Of a stretch of 64,000 bases of DNA, positions 8,212-15,531 are shown piece after piece; positions within the stretch are counted from its first letter, which is position 1; the number at the start of each line of letters is the position of its first letter. A model generated the notes under the pieces. The model worked only from the letters and a program-made list of their open reading frames with translations, did not search any database and was not told the origin of the DNA. Both the position numbers and the translations under genes were made by a program. Origin of the DNA: a virus. The DNA lies in IMG/VR virus record IMGVR_UViG_3300011934_000017, positions 156,238-220,237 of that record; one strand, given 5' to 3'.

Positions 8212-8285
8212 CATGCAAAAGCACTCTACAGGGCTGTTTGAAAGCATTGGGGGCGTCATCCATGCAAAACCAATGCTTTTGCATG
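8212..8285. repeat. Cluster of competing inverted repeats
   Basis: A 12-base perfect inverted repeat (8212-8223 with 8274-8285) competes with CATGCAAAA/TTTTGCATG (8261-8269 with 8277-8285) and with AGCATTGG/CCAATGCT (8243-8250 with 8270-8277). Only one of these folds can form at a time. Confidence 0.7.
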
Positions 8286-8680
8286 TCTGTAAGCAAAATA
8301 CCTTGTTACAATTCGTTACAAAAAAGTTTTGTGTGGAAGAAATGCGTTTTTAGACCGTTTGGAGCCTCTGTCCTGTTAAAAAACGTCAAAATATCAACCT
8401 TGTTTTTTAGACGCCTTAAAATCAGGCTAAAAATCACTCATTTTTAACGATTTCCTCAAAACCAAAAAGTGTCAATACGCAGTATTGGCGCAGATTGCGT
8501 TGAGCAGCAAAGCGTGAAGAGCTAAGCGAGGCGCAGCCGAGCATTAGCGATGATGCTTGAGTAATGCCTCAGCAAACAAGAGACGCTAGGCGGCGCGAAC
8601 ACTTAGAGCCCGTCTCGTCCAGAAGCGTTGAGCGCAGCGAATAAGCGAAGGGGTTCCAAGCGAAGCGTTAAGCGTTCCAA

Positions 8681-8975
8681 GCGCTGCGAGGCAGCGCGAT
8701 AGCAACGAGCGTAGCGAGTTGCTTAAAAGAACCTATCCTACGCGATCCTACGACTGATTCATTTAAAGAACGTTAAGCAATTAAAAATTGCATTCTTTTG
8801 GATCATGTTAAAACAGGCCGAACTCTGTCTTTGCTAAGACCATAGCAGACCTTAAAACAAGGTGAATTAATAGGACGTGTGGAATTAAATGAGCCAGTCG
8901 TAGGACTGCGTAGTGTTGTATAATGTTAAAGGTCCAACTCGCTACGCTCGTCGTCCCTAACGCTGCTTCGCAGCG
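8681..8975. repeat. Large imperfect inverted repeat
   Basis: Three matched blocks are symmetric about position 8828. The hairpin 8681-8697 mirrors 8961-8975. The 15-base block 8706-8720 has its exact reverse complement at 8936-8950. The 18-base block 8747-8764 matches the reverse complement of 8887-8904 at 16 positions. The loop of about 120 bases holds smaller hairpins such as GCAATT/AATTGC. Confidence 0.8.
8919..8924 (+). promoter_or_regulatory. Possible sigma-70 -10 box
   Basis: TATAAT preceded by TGTTG lies inside the right arm of the inverted repeat. No clear -35 box is present 17 bases upstream, so this is weak. Confidence 0.25.
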
Positions 8976-9131
8976 TTTCTCTAATCCTTTCCGCTTCGCG
9001 GTACCGCGGGCTAACGCCCGCTCTCGCTCACTTCGTTCGCTCACCTTAAAAAACCTAATTTGTCAGTTCAAAAATCAAAGTCTTTTCAAGACAAACTTTT
9101 TAAATGAAAAACTTTTGTTGCGCGCTTTAAG

Positions 9132-9139
9132 TGTAAATA
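9132..9139 (+). promoter_or_regulatory. TGTAAATA promoter element, modification operon
   Basis: TGTAAATATTGAACAGATTATATGG lies 33 bases before the methyltransferase ATG. It is the only promoter-like element seen for the six-gene operon. Confidence 0.55.
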
Positions 9140-9172
9140 TTGAACAGATTATATGGAAAACCGGAGATTACG

Positions 9173-10648
9173 ATGGGAAAACAGTTACCCGAAGAGCTAA
9201 GGTATCAGCTTCTTGTTTTCGACTATAAGAAAGCTAACAAGGCACGCAAGCTCTGGAAAAAACGTAAAGGAGATAAGGATAAAGAAGCCCATAAAAAGTT
9301 TTGCTATGGATTAGGAGCAAAGCTAGACGTTTCTCCGAAAGTAGTTAGCTTCATCGTCAAAAACAATAAATGGGCAGATCAAAAGCCCGCAGAGCATGTA
9401 AAATCATTACCAACAGGCCTTCAAGAATACGATAAACCTTCTTTGAAGCCTGAAGCCTTAGTCAGAGGAAGAGAATTATACATATCTCCTAAAAACTGGC
9501 GCAGGCTCAACGAGCATTACACCAAAGGAAAAATAAAGAAAGCTATTGTTCGCGCTGTTAGAAAGCTAGATTTACCTGCACCTGTTCAACCTATAAGCCA
9601 AGAGCAAGCAGATGATAGCTTTCGAGCACTGAAAAAGTTGCGTTCTGACAGCATGATAAAACGTATGCCTACCTGCACACGGTGGGATTATAAATACGGT
9701 ATTTCCGACGTTGTTATTGACGCACCTCGAACAGGAAACGAATGCTCAAACTTTTATCATCAGGAGTCACGTTGGTGGTGCGACTATCAGAGTATTCCGT
9801 CACCGATGAAAGTATGGAATTCTGATCTTCACATGTATTCCATGATGAATGCTTTATGGACGTTGAAGTTTAAGAAGATTACAGGACCAGAGCTTCGCAC
9901 AGCTATAAGTGTCCGTAAATATGTGGCTAGTCAGTTTAAACCTTCTGCCGCCAAAGCGTTTTACGAGCTATTTGACTGCAAGCACGTTTACGATCCTTCC
10001 AGTGGCTGGGGAGACCGTCTAGCAGGCTTCATGGCAGCTAAATGCACCAAGTCCTATTGCTCTACGGATCCCAACAGCAGACTGTACGACGACTATGAAT
10101 TGCAGAAAAATCGGTACGGTGGAAAGAAAGAAATAAACATGTACTGTCACGGTAGTGAAATCAAAGGTGGTGTTCGCAAGATGTACGGACACAGAGTTGA
10201 TACTGTCTTTACTTCGCCTCCTTATTTCAATGCCGAACGCTACAGCGAAGACGAAGGCCAAAGCTTTAGGCAGTTTGATGAAATAAGTGCGTGGCGTGAA
10301 AATTTCCTGTTTCCTTCTTTGAAAAATGCGTGGAATGCTTTGACTTCAGAAGGTGAACGCGGTGGCATTCTAGCAATCAATATTTCGGACATATACAACT
10401 CTTCGGATAAAACTCGCGGTGAGATATGCGACCCTATGAACGATTACATATCTTCGCTGAAAGGTGCTCGATACATCGGTTGTATTGGTTTGCGTCTAGC
10501 TAAACGTCCTGAGAGCGGTGCACTTGAAGGTAAACAAGGTGCAAGTATCGAACCTATCTGGGTCTGGGCTAAAGGTGGCTCTTGGGAGCTAGACGATTAT
10601 ATAGATAACGGATTTAAGACTAAGAAAGTAAAAGGTCTTTGGGGATAA
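9173..10648 (+). CDS. DNA methyltransferase with N-terminal extension
   Basis: 491 residues. The start at 9173 has GGAG seven bases upstream. A SAM-binding motif I (VYDPSSGWGDRLAGF, from residue 273) is followed by the catalytic motif IV TSPPYF (residues 347-352), as in amino-methyltransferases that act on N6-adenine or N4-cytosine. About 270 residues precede motif I. The first 130 are Lys/Arg-rich and probably bind DNA; a Cys/Trp-rich stretch (NECSNFYHQESRWWCDYQ) comes next. No restriction enzyme is nearby, so this is not a restriction-modification pair. It leads an operon with a thymidylate-synthase fold, a PLP enzyme and a PP-loop ATPase, which suggests it takes part in, or transfers a group in, a larger DNA modification path. 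Confidence 0.87.
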   Translation: MGKQLPEELRYQLLVFDYKKANKARKLWKKRKGDKDKEAHKKFCYGLGAKLDVSPKVVSFIVKNNKWADQKPAEHVKSLPTGLQEYDKPSLKPEALVRGRELYISPKNWRRLNEHYTKGKIKKAIVRAVRKLDLPAPVQPISQEQADDSFRALKKLRSDSMIKRMPTCTRWDYKYGISDVVIDAPRTGNECSNFYHQESRWWCDYQSIPSPMKVWNSDLHMYSMMNALWTLKFKKITGPELRTAISVRKYVASQFKPSAAKAFYELFDCKHVYDPSSGWGDRLAGFMAAKCTKSYCSTDPNSRLYDDYELQKNRYGGKKEINMYCHGSEIKGGVRKMYGHRVDTVFTSPPYFNAERYSEDEGQSFRQFDEISAWRENFLFPSLKNAWNALTSEGERGGILAINISDIYNSSDKTRGEICDPMNDYISSLKGARYIGCIGLRLAKRPESGALEGKQGASIEPIWVWAKGGSWELDDYIDNGFKTKKVKGLWG

Positions 10649-10649
10649 T

Positions 10650-11360
10650 ATGGCACATATCATTGAAGCAAACAGTATCGACAGTCTTTGGTATCGTACT
10701 ATGAATACCTTACTGACTGAAGGCGATAAGATTAGCGGTATTCAAGAAATTCCTAATCTGATCTTGGTTCTTAAAAAGAATTTTCGATCCTCTGAGTTTT
10801 TCGATAAAGAGTTTCGTCGTATTTTTGGAGACGAACGAATAGACTTTGCATCTTCTGTAACGTTTGTTCCTCCGAAAGAAGGCATGGTAAGTCCTTCATA
10901 CGAACAGAATGAGCCCAAAGCTAAGTGGACGAAAACTTACTGGGGTCGTATGATCAGTTTTGACGGAAGTGTTAATCAGATTGAGGAAGCAATCAAAAAG
11001 CTTTCTAAAGGTAAGAATACCAAGATGATTTCTATAGGTATTTATGCGCCTTCTTCCGATCATCGCAAAGTCATGGGTGGTGTGCCTTGTATGACTGCTA
11101 TCGATATAAAGCCTAGAAATGGAAAGATTGATCTATCTGTTTTCATGAGGTCTATGCGATTCTCTAAGTCGGGTTATGGAGACGTTCATGCCTTGTGTGA
11201 ACTAGGTAAATATATCTGTGAGCGCTCTAACATGGAAATGAACAGCCTCACCATGTTTGCGACCTCTGGACACACTTTTTACTCTGGTGAAGAGTTTACA
11301 AACTGTAAAGCTCTTATGGAATCAATGAAAGAACGCAAAGCAGAGAAGGTAAGAATATGA
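10650..11360 (+). CDS. Thymidylate synthase-fold protein, dCMP (hydroxy)methylase-like
   Basis: 236 residues, about the size of T4 dCMP hydroxymethylase (246) and a little shorter than ThyA (264). Visible landmarks are TYWGRM (like the ThyA YGxxxR region), GGVPCMTAIDI with the nucleophile Cys147, GKIDLSVFMRSMRF (like the QRSxD block, with Arg-Ser kept but the Asp replaced by Arg), SGYGDVHALCELG (Asp where ThyA has the Asn that selects dUMP), and a late SGHTFY like the GDxHxY block. An Asn-to-Asp change is the known switch to dCMP in hydroxymethylases. The gene begins two bases after the methyltransferase stop and overlaps the next gene. The substrate is inferred; the fold assignment is by motif order only. 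Confidence 0.7.
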   Translation: MAHIIEANSIDSLWYRTMNTLLTEGDKISGIQEIPNLILVLKKNFRSSEFFDKEFRRIFGDERIDFASSVTFVPPKEGMVSPSYEQNEPKAKWTKTYWGRMISFDGSVNQIEEAIKKLSKGKNTKMISIGIYAPSSDHRKVMGGVPCMTAIDIKPRNGKIDLSVFMRSMRFSKSGYGDVHALCELGKYICERSNMEMNSLTMFATSGHTFYSGEEFTNCKALMESMKERKAEKVRI

Positions 11361-12172
11361 AGCTCAGCCTTAATAATCCAGTTGAAACCCATCGTATTGG
11401 CAAATACGAAGTCTTTGTCAAGCGTGATGATATGATGGGTGATAATAAAATTCTTCCACCTTGGGGAAAGATGGACGCCATTGATAGTATTCTTCAAAGA
11501 ATGGATCTTAGCGTACCTCTTATACAACTGAATGTCTTTGGTTCTTGGAGTGGTTGGGCACTCGCACGTCTCGCTAAAAAGTATGATTGCGAAGTACATG
11601 TGGTTCATCCTAAGACGAAGAAAATCACTGACGACTATATAGGTGTGATGGAAGAAGCAGGTGCTATCATTCATCCTATTCGACATAATATGATGCGCGT
11701 TTTGTACGCTCAGACGAACAACAGGGCGAAAGAAGAAGGTATGAGAATGCTGCCGTATGCATTCAACACACCGAAATATCTAAACGCTATGGCAAGACGT
11801 TTACGCGCTACTTTAGAAGAGCTGGGTCCCATAGATAACTTGGTGGTAAGCTCTGGTAGTGGTGTGACTGTTACGGGACTGTCTAAACCTTTTCTTGATC
11901 TAAATCCTAAAGGTCAAGTCTACACTGTTTGCGTTTCGTCCGAAAATTCGATTCGTAAAACGTTTAACAGTCGTGAAGTCAGCACTGATCCTGTTCACAT
12001 TATCAAGTCACCGTATGAGTTTGGTGATACGATGCCTAAAGTTGAAGTTCCTTTCTCTTGTAATCAGTTTTGGGATAAGAAAGCTTGGCATTGGTTGACG
12101 GAGAACAAGAGCATTCTTAAAGGTAAGCGTACACTGTTCTGGAATCTAGGTGGTGAGTATACATTTTTGTGA
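11357..12172 (+). CDS. PLP-dependent fold-type II enzyme (ACC deaminase/D-Cys desulfhydrase-like)
   Basis: 271 residues, in an ATGA overlap with the gene before. The start contains VKRDDMMGDNKILP. It aligns by eye with the KRDD...GNK segment of ACC deaminase and D-cysteine desulfhydrase, making Lys31 the candidate PLP Schiff-base lysine. LIQLNVFGSWSGWALARLA follows as the substrate/PLP helix. VVSSGSGVTVTGL (165-177) is the Gly/Ser loop that holds the PLP phosphate. At 271 residues it is shorter than usual (about 330), missing mainly C-terminal parts. It could release ammonia or sulfide from an amino acid, or add an amino-acid-derived group. Placed between the synthase-fold and PP-loop genes, it probably supplies the group that is installed. 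Confidence 0.75.
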   Translation: MKLSLNNPVETHRIGKYEVFVKRDDMMGDNKILPPWGKMDAIDSILQRMDLSVPLIQLNVFGSWSGWALARLAKKYDCEVHVVHPKTKKITDDYIGVMEEAGAIIHPIRHNMMRVLYAQTNNRAKEEGMRMLPYAFNTPKYLNAMARRLRATLEELGPIDNLVVSSGSGVTVTGLSKPFLDLNPKGQVYTVCVSSENSIRKTFNSREVSTDPVHIIKSPYEFGDTMPKVEVPFSCNQFWDKKAWHWLTENKSILKGKRTLFWNLGGEYTFL

Positions 12173-12183
12173 GGATTGAATAA

Positions 12184-13026
12184 ATGGGCAAGCCGAAAGT
12201 TAAAGAATGTTTGATACGTAACCTGGAAAGATATGACGGACCTTTTGCTGTTCTTCTGTCGGGTGGTGCAGACAGTCACGCTAATCTTTTCGCATTACTT
12301 GAGATGGGCGCAGACGTACACGTATATAGCTGCACCTTAGAAGACAGGGAAAGCAGGGATTTTATTTGTGCTCGCAGGACTGCTGAAATCTTTGATCTAC
12401 CTTTCACACCTGTTATTTTACCTACAGACCTCGACCAGCTCCTTGTAGATATTCGAGAGAACATGAGTCTTATCGGAACAAAAGGCAAGGTAGAGGTAGA
12501 AGCTTTATGGGCGTTTCGTAAAGCCGTTGATATTATAACAGAACCTAGTATCGTCAGCGGTCTGTCAGCAGGTATGTATTTTTGTTTGACCAAGAAAGGC
12601 AGCATACACTACGCACATACAGGAAGAATCGACGAATATCGTAGAGAGACATTTAAAAGAGCCTCTAATCCTAATAATCAAGGGGCCAAGATGAAACGAT
12701 ATTCGAAAAGCGTTGGAAAGAAGTGGATAAATCCTTGGATAACCCGAGGAATGCTAAAGACGTTCTTAGGAACTACATGGGAAGATGTAAATAAACCACG
12801 ACAAAAAGAAGCGATCCGCGCAGACTTTGAAAAATACTTTGCAAAAACCAAAGTGTTTAATCAACGAGACATGCACAAAGGTGATAGCGGTATGTCTGAG
12901 CTATTCGCTAAATTGTTGGAAGACCCTAAGGTAAATGTTAGGAATCATAAATCTGTTGTTGGTATCTACAATATGATACGAGCAGAAGAGCTGGCCAGAG
13001 TAAATAAAGGCCCTGGCTTGTTCTAG
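12184..13026 (+). CDS. PP-loop ATPase, asparagine synthetase-like
   Basis: 280 residues with GAGGA before the start. AVLLSGGADSHANL (Ser26-Ser31) is the PP-loop SGGxDS signature that binds and cleaves ATP to AMP and PPi. The following DRESRDFICARRTAEIFDLPFTPVIL resembles the segment after the loop in asparagine synthetase C-terminal domains. No glutaminase domain is attached, so a separate ammonia or sulfur source would be needed; the PLP enzyme encoded just upstream could provide it. The likely role is adenylation of a carbonyl or carboxyl group followed by amide or thio-group formation. The target, a nucleotide or a DNA base, is inferred from the operon only. Confidence 0.8.
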   Translation: MGKPKVKECLIRNLERYDGPFAVLLSGGADSHANLFALLEMGADVHVYSCTLEDRESRDFICARRTAEIFDLPFTPVILPTDLDQLLVDIRENMSLIGTKGKVEVEALWAFRKAVDIITEPSIVSGLSAGMYFCLTKKGSIHYAHTGRIDEYRRETFKRASNPNNQGAKMKRYSKSVGKKWINPWITRGMLKTFLGTTWEDVNKPRQKEAIRADFEKYFAKTKVFNQRDMHKGDSGMSELFAKLLEDPKVNVRNHKSVVGIYNMIRAEELARVNKGPGLF

Positions 13027-13038
13027 TCGGAGAATGCA

Positions 13039-13701
13039 ATGCTTACTTTCCAACATTTAGATAAACTCACCATAAACGAATTTTTTGAAAGCGACTTGTT
13101 TTTTGAGTTGCACTCTCTGTCTGGTATGAGCATATTTAGCGGTAGTACGGAAACAGTAAAAGAGAAATTGCTAGATTCTGTACACAACCAACAAGAAAAG
13201 GTTTCACACAACCTCGTATGTTCGAATGGAAAACCTGTTGGTTTCTTTTCTTTGAAGACGCACAGTACCTACTTTTACTACGACACCTTTACAGATACAG
13301 TAGAAGACTTAGGTAATGCGGTAGAGTTTTCTAGTTGGTTTGTTTCTAGTAGCTATAAAAATCTAGTTTCTCCTACCGCCGCTATAATGAGAAAAAGCTT
13401 AGAAATGGCAAGTGACATTGGACGCATTGCTGTGTTTGGTGTGCGAGCACAGTATTACGAAGACGGTACTCCAATGTTTCTTTCTGCGAATAGAGATTGT
13501 TGGAGTCACGAACCGCGACCAGACTACAATATATCTAATGGGCCTAAAAACTTGTCTGTGACGCATCCTTCTTTTCATCCTGATTCTTTTGGTATTTTAA
13601 AAGCTGCTCACCTGTTTGGCTTTAATATGTTTGGTTTAGATGCTTACGACGGGAGTCCTAAATATCGCAAGTTTCTTTCTTCAATGAAATCTGTTGAATG
13701 A
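13039..13701 (+). CDS. Hypothetical protein, weakly GNAT-like
   Basis: 220 residues, 12 bases after the PP-loop gene with GGAG upstream of the ATG. SNGKPVGFFSLK followed by a beta-rich stretch, SSWFVSSSYKNLVS, and a helix (PTAAIMRKSLEMASDIG) recalls the order of strands in GCN5-type acyltransferases, but no clear acetyl-CoA loop (Q/RxxGxG/A) is present. It ends with Tyr/Pro/Gly-rich segments. Its position inside the cassette suggests a late tailoring step or a structural partner. I would not call it an acetyltransferase without a structure search. Confidence 0.7.
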   Translation: MLTFQHLDKLTINEFFESDLFFELHSLSGMSIFSGSTETVKEKLLDSVHNQQEKVSHNLVCSNGKPVGFFSLKTHSTYFYYDTFTDTVEDLGNAVEFSSWFVSSSYKNLVSPTAAIMRKSLEMASDIGRIAVFGVRAQYYEDGTPMFLSANRDCWSHEPRPDYNISNGPKNLSVTHPSFHPDSFGILKAAHLFGFNMFGLDAYDGSPKYRKFLSSMKSVE

Positions 13702-13745
13702 GATTCTGCAATATCCACTATGTAATGGTTTGATGAGGATAAATA

Positions 13746-14726
13746 ATGTCGATTACCGTAGAAAAAGACGATTATATAATCGTTCGTTACCGCAACAAGT
13801 CCGTTCTTTGTTTTGTGTTGAATGGAAAAAGCTGTAGAGGCGTTATAGAAAAAACGCTTCATACCGATGATCCTGAGAATATCACTTACGAAAGTGAAAA
13901 CGTTCTCTGTAATCTGGGTCCCAACCCACAAAATGGCAAAATCTACGGCATTGATGTTACACCGTATCGAAGCACCATAGATACAAAGACGTTTGGCCCC
14001 ATTCATCTATTCCGTGACGTTCCTAAAAAGGAGCTTAAAGCGCTTCGTTCTGCAATGAAGACGGTGCACAAGAAATTTGAGAAAGAGGCGAGCACTGCCT
14101 TTCTACCTTTGTATCAAATGCACATTCTACCGAAGAAGGGCAAGTATGCAGGGTCATATCTAGCCAAGTCTAAAGGCAGTGAAGTATGGGACCAGATTAA
14201 ACTGCATCCCGACACATTCGTTGATCCTATCTATAACGAATACCTGATTGCCCACGAGTTTGCACACGGCCTCTGGTACCGCTGTGTGCCTATGGATATC
14301 CGAGCTAAGTGGATCAATCTATATCAAAAGCGTCGTAAGCTAAACTCTATTAATCAAAAGCATCTGGACGAGCTTTACCAAGAGCTTATGCGTTATGAAG
14401 GTGGTATTCGTGATTACATCAAAGAAGTAGCCGACGATGAAGAAAAACTGGTAATCAAGGAAGTGTTGAACTACTTCAAGCGTTACCAGAGTATGTCTTC
14501 AGATGATGTGGAGCTCTTGTTGTTACATGATAGTGGCAAGCTTGCTGATATGTGGCCGAGCCGTGCTCTACTATCAGAGACCAGTCCCGACATTTCCACC
14601 TATTCTATGGTCAAGGTAGAAGAATTTTTTGCAGAGGCTGTGGCTTATCATTTTACAGGAAGAACGTTACCTAAAGATGTTCAGAAAGGCATTTCTATCA
14701 CCTTCAAAAAGTGCAAACAAGCTTAA
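13746..14726 (+). CDS. Zinc metallopeptidase-like protein (HExxH)
   Basis: 326 residues. YLIAHEFAHGLWY gives HEFAH (His170, Glu171, His174), and a glutamate-rich helix EEFFAEAVAYHF about 120 residues later can give the third zinc ligand, as in gluzincin-type peptidases. The first 100 residues are beta-rich (MSITVEKDDYIIVRYRNKS). No signal peptide is visible. It is the last gene of the modification operon and is followed directly by a terminator. A 44-base gap separates it from the 13039 gene. It may be unrelated to modification, for example a virion or processing protease. The motif is clear but the substrate is unknown. Confidence 0.75.
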   Translation: MSITVEKDDYIIVRYRNKSVLCFVLNGKSCRGVIEKTLHTDDPENITYESENVLCNLGPNPQNGKIYGIDVTPYRSTIDTKTFGPIHLFRDVPKKELKALRSAMKTVHKKFEKEASTAFLPLYQMHILPKKGKYAGSYLAKSKGSEVWDQIKLHPDTFVDPIYNEYLIAHEFAHGLWYRCVPMDIRAKWINLYQKRRKLNSINQKHLDELYQELMRYEGGIRDYIKEVADDEEKLVIKEVLNYFKRYQSMSSDDVELLLLHDSGKLADMWPSRALLSETSPDISTYSMVKVEEFFAEAVAYHFTGRTLPKDVQKGISITFKKCKQA

Positions 14727-14734
14727 TTCTAGCA

Positions 14735-14760
14735 GGGAAGCTTTTTAGCTTCCCTTTTTT
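14735..14760 (+). terminator. Intrinsic terminator
   Basis: The perfect stem GGGAAGCT/AGCTTCCC around a TTTT loop is followed by six T. It ends the 9173-14726 operon. Confidence 0.92.
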
Positions 14761-14772
14761 AGGTTCAAATAG

Positions 14773-14780
14773 TGTAAATA
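14773..14780 (+). promoter_or_regulatory. TGTAAATA promoter element, clamp loader operon
   Basis: TGTAAATATTACTCAATATAA starts 12 bases after the terminator T-run and ends 35 bases before the ATG at 14816. Confidence 0.55.
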
Positions 14781-14815
14781 TTACTCAATATAACGCTATA
14801 CTTAAGGCAATACTC

Positions 14816-15529
14816 ATGAACCTAACTAAAATCATGGAAAACAATTCAAGGCTGTTCTCTCACGTTATAATCCCTAGACGAAGCGCTCCTACAAAAATTC
14901 GTCCCATTTTACCTCTCAAGATTAAGTTTCTAACAAAACCTAATTCTAAGCAAATCCTTTATTCTGGTTTGTACTTTTGCATTCCAGATAATCTTCTGTT
15001 TTACGAAATGGACTTACTAGAAAAGGCAATTATAAGCAGGTTGCCTGACATTTCTCAACCTTTGAACATACCGTATAGTCTGGTTACGAAACTAGATCCG
15101 TCATTTTATGGATACATAAATGGATTTCACGTCGAAGACAATAAGGCTTATATAGAATCTGCGAATTGTCTTTTTGTTAATCCTGACTCACCTTTATTAC
15201 CTACGTCGCTCGAAGACCCTGCTTATGGTGTACTGCTTCCCCTTTATGAGGCGTCTGCTTGCTTATCTTATCTGTTAGCTTCCATATCCCTATATAGAGC
15301 TGGTGACTTTGATACTCTACCTACGATGCTAGAGAAGACTTGGAGTAAAGTAGAAAAAGCTTCAGGTGTAAATATGACTAAAGCATCTTTCATCGACGGT
15401 ATGTTTAGAATCGGTCCTGACTTATTTGGTAACTCTATAGAAGATGATTGTGTGGCTCCCGGACTTGCGCATCTTCTAGGTAGCTTTTTGTCTTTAGATA
15501 CTGACGTGTCGAAACATTTGGAGTGGTAA
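14816..15529 (+). CDS. Hypothetical protein
   Basis: 237 residues from the ATG at 14816 (MNLTKIMENNSR), the first good start after the promoter at 14773. It is rich in hydrophobic and aromatic residues (SGLYFCIPDNLLFYEMD, LPLYEASACLSYLLASISLY) but has no convincing membrane helix. The end is acidic. It is the first gene of the operon with the clamp loader and SbcC-like genes and its stop is two bases before the clamp loader ATG. A role in replication or repair is suggested by position only. Confidence 0.7.
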   Translation: MNLTKIMENNSRLFSHVIIPRRSAPTKIRPILPLKIKFLTKPNSKQILYSGLYFCIPDNLLFYEMDLLEKAIISRLPDISQPLNIPYSLVTKLDPSFYGYINGFHVEDNKAYIESANCLFVNPDSPLLPTSLEDPAYGVLLPLYEASACLSYLLASISLYRAGDFDTLPTMLEKTWSKVEKASGVNMTKASFIDGMFRIGPDLFGNSIEDDCVAPGLAHLLGSFLSLDTDVSKHLEW

Positions 15530-15531
15530 TC

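Larger units (their letters stand above)
8164..9131. other. Gene-free structured region, about 1 kb
   Basis: No credible protein gene is seen on either strand. The short open frames use poor starts, and one minus-strand frame (9044-8808) is only the translation of AGCG-type repeats. The region holds three competing hairpins (8212-8285), an AT-rich stretch (8330-8470), many AGCG-containing short repeats on the plus strand left of about 8825, and their complement to the right. Together these form a large imperfect inverted repeat. It may be a replication origin or the template of a structured RNA. Confidence 0.6.

Noticed and set aside
8238-8447. Plus-strand 69-codon frame
   Set aside because: TTG start, no ribosome site, Phe/Lys-rich reading of AT-rich DNA, and overlapping hairpins.
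8808-9044. Minus-strand frame starting SERSERERALARG
   Set aside because: This string is a typical translation of GAGCGAAGC-type repeats; the frame lies in the inverted repeat and has no ribosome site.
8164-9060. CRISPR array
   Set aside because: The short AGCG repeats have no constant unit or spacer length, and no cas genes other than a Cas4-like nuclease are present.
8120-9172. Search for tRNA genes in the gene-free gap
   Set aside because: No cloverleaf with a GGTTCGAATCC-type T arm and CCA end could be found; the stems there are plain hairpins.
9173-10648. Restriction-modification system
   Set aside because: No endonuclease or specificity subunit lies near the methyltransferase; the neighbours are metabolic-type enzymes.
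12786-12793. TGTAAATA inside the PP-loop ATPase gene
   Set aside because: Inside a coding region with no start codon of a gene downstream at 23-35 bases; expected by chance in AT-rich DNA.
15367-15374. TGTAAATA inside the 14816 gene
   Set aside because: Coding context and no gene start at the required distance.
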